From Alphaproteobacteria bacterium 65-37 (GTDB lineage Bacteria; Pseudomonadota; Alphaproteobacteria; Reyranellales; Reyranellaceae): DNA of 64,000 bases. Within the stretch, counting starts at the first letter, position 1. Every line of letters begins with the position of its first letter. The position numbers and the translations under genes are program-made. The stretch is taken from positions 1 to 64,000 of the forward strand of contig MKRV01000210.1 in the NCBI GenBank assembly GCA_001897995.1, read 5' to 3'. The notes under the pieces are model-generated. The model was not told the origin of the DNA. It saw only the letters and a program-made list of their open reading frames with translations, and made no database searches. This document shows positions 63,203-64,000 of the stretch, one piece after another.

Positions 63203-64000
63203 ATGGAAACAGCCCCCGATCTGACGCATCCAGACTTCATCTCTGATCCGCACAACGTGTATCGGCGGCTGCGCGCAGAAGAACCTCTTCACTGGAACCC
63301 ATCCCTTAAGGGATGGGTTATCACGCGCCACGCCGATGCCTCTCTGGTGTTGAAAGACCCCCGCTTCTCGGCTGCAAAGCTGGATCCCTTTCTGAGCCAT
63401 ATCGGACCAGACACGCGAGGCAAGATCGAGCGGCTAACTGCTGTGCTGGCGGATTGGATGGTGTTCAATGATCCACCGCGCCATGAGAAGCTGCGCAAGG
63501 CCCTTGCCAAGTGCTTCCTGCCGCAGGAAATCGCGCGTCTCCAGCCGATGATAACGCAACGCGTTGAAGAACTGCTGGACGGCTTCAGGGGGCGCGGTCG
63601 GGTGGATTTCATCGAGGCGTTCGCCTTTACGCTGCCGGCGCGCGTGATTTCGGACCTGTTCGGTGTTCCCAGGGAGCGGGTCGAGGATCTCAGAAAGTGG
63701 TCCGAAAACCTCAAGGACTTCGTCGCCTTGGCCCGCGCCACGCCGGACAAGTACGACCGGGCAAGCGGGGCTGTAAGTGAGATGGTCACATTCTTTCGCG
63801 AGACGCTCCATGACCACCGCCGCAATCCACGTGACGACTTGACCGGGCGGCTTCTTGAGGCAGGGACCGGACCGGAGGGACTGAGTGAAGACGAGATGGT
63901 TTCGACGCTCACCCTCCTGCTCTTTGCTGGCCACGAAACAACGGCCAGCCTGTTGGCCAACGGGCTCTATTGGCTCCTGCGAAACCCGGCCTCGATTGAG
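63203..64000 (+). CDS. Cytochrome P450, 5' part (runs off the window)
   Basis: From ATG 63203 the frame is open for 266 codons to the edge. It reads as a bacterial class I P450: DPHNVYRRLRAEEPLHW, then NDPPRHEKLRKALAKCF (C helix), DDLTGRLLEA, and the I-helix oxygen-activation motif LLFAGHETT. The ExxR and haem-cysteine regions lie beyond the window. P450s of this form hydroxylate terpenes, steroids or fatty acids. No ferredoxin is visible. The ATG fits the family length (about 60 residues before the B-C region) and has GGTGAAGG ahead of it. Confidence 0.92.
   Translation, partial: METAPDLTHPDFISDPHNVYRRLRAEEPLHWNPSLKGWVITRHADASLVLKDPRFSAAKLDPFLSHIGPDTRGKIERLTAVLADWMVFNDPPRHEKLRKALAKCFLPQEIARLQPMITQRVEELLDGFRGRGRVDFIEAFAFTLPARVISDLFGVPRERVEDLRKWSENLKDFVALARATPDKYDRASGAVSEMVTFFRETLHDHRRNPRDDLTGRLLEAGTGPEGLSEDEMVSTLTLLLFAGHETTASLLANGLYWLLRNPASIE

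Overview
The window is 64 kb of GC-rich chromosomal DNA with a cysNC fusion, a 4Fe-4S-type APS reductase and many CaiB/BaiF CoA-transferases, luciferase-like monooxygenases and acyl-CoA dehydrogenases. This suits an alphaproteobacterium with broad catabolism of hydrophobic compounds; the placement is inference from gene content, not from a marker gene.

Region 1 (1-5252) looks like core genome: an AbrB-family membrane protein, a CinA/MoaB-type protein, methionine aminopeptidase, a serine beta-lactamase-like hydrolase, and radC. radC stops inside its JAMM metal motif, and a tyrosine recombinase follows at once (5431-6729), so an integrated element appears to begin here. Its other end is not visible.

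Region 2 (6730-13990) is mostly debris: serine-recombinase and IS110 remnants, then abutting fragments of a MocR regulator, an acyl-CoA dehydrogenase and an HMG-CoA lyase, a frameshifted SDR and a chimeric LysR gene. An intact MarR / alpha-beta hydrolase / MFS operon sits among them (10615-13164).

Region 3 (14585-18955) is a compact sulfate-assimilation operon, cysH-cysD-cysNC, followed by a TauE/SafE permease. Region 4 (18958-24618) is a MarR-EmrA-EmrB efflux operon between decayed IS701-family transposases of two different types. panC (24619-25467) is intact but directly abuts the second one.

Region 5 (25543-43830) holds two catabolic blocks around Baeyer-Villiger monooxygenases (BVMOs). 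The first is a translationally coupled BVMO pair with a palindromic operator upstream. After a mixed stretch (acyl-CoA dehydrogenase, CoA-transferase, three gene remnants) comes a ten-gene minus-strand operon from 42542 to 32870: IclR, two MaoC hydratases, BVMO, nitronate monooxygenase-like protein, Nudix hydrolase, two adjacent acyl-CoA dehydrogenases, an SCP-x/Ltp-type thiolase and a DUF35 protein. An HSL-family esterase is divergent from it. The paired dehydrogenases, paired MaoC proteins and thiolase plus DUF35 mirror the sets known for steroid side-chain removal, so I propose BVMO oxidation, ester hydrolysis and then CoA-dependent removal of a branched acyl side chain.

Region 6 (43955-64000) carries more CoA-transferases, a PAS protein, an N-acyl-D-amino-acid deacylase, several broken genes and IS remnants. 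It also holds a sigma-54 module: an AcoR-like activator (55503-57440) divergent from a luciferase-like monooxygenase and an esterase. The shared intergenic region has a textbook -24/-12 promoter and two matching palindromes 33 bp apart. The window ends with an acyl-CoA ligase, two luciferase-like oxidoreductases (one frameshifted), a nitronate monooxygenase and the start of a cytochrome P450 that runs off the edge.

About twenty genes are truncated, frameshifted or reduced to fragments. Several frameshifts are single-base differences and could be assembly errors.
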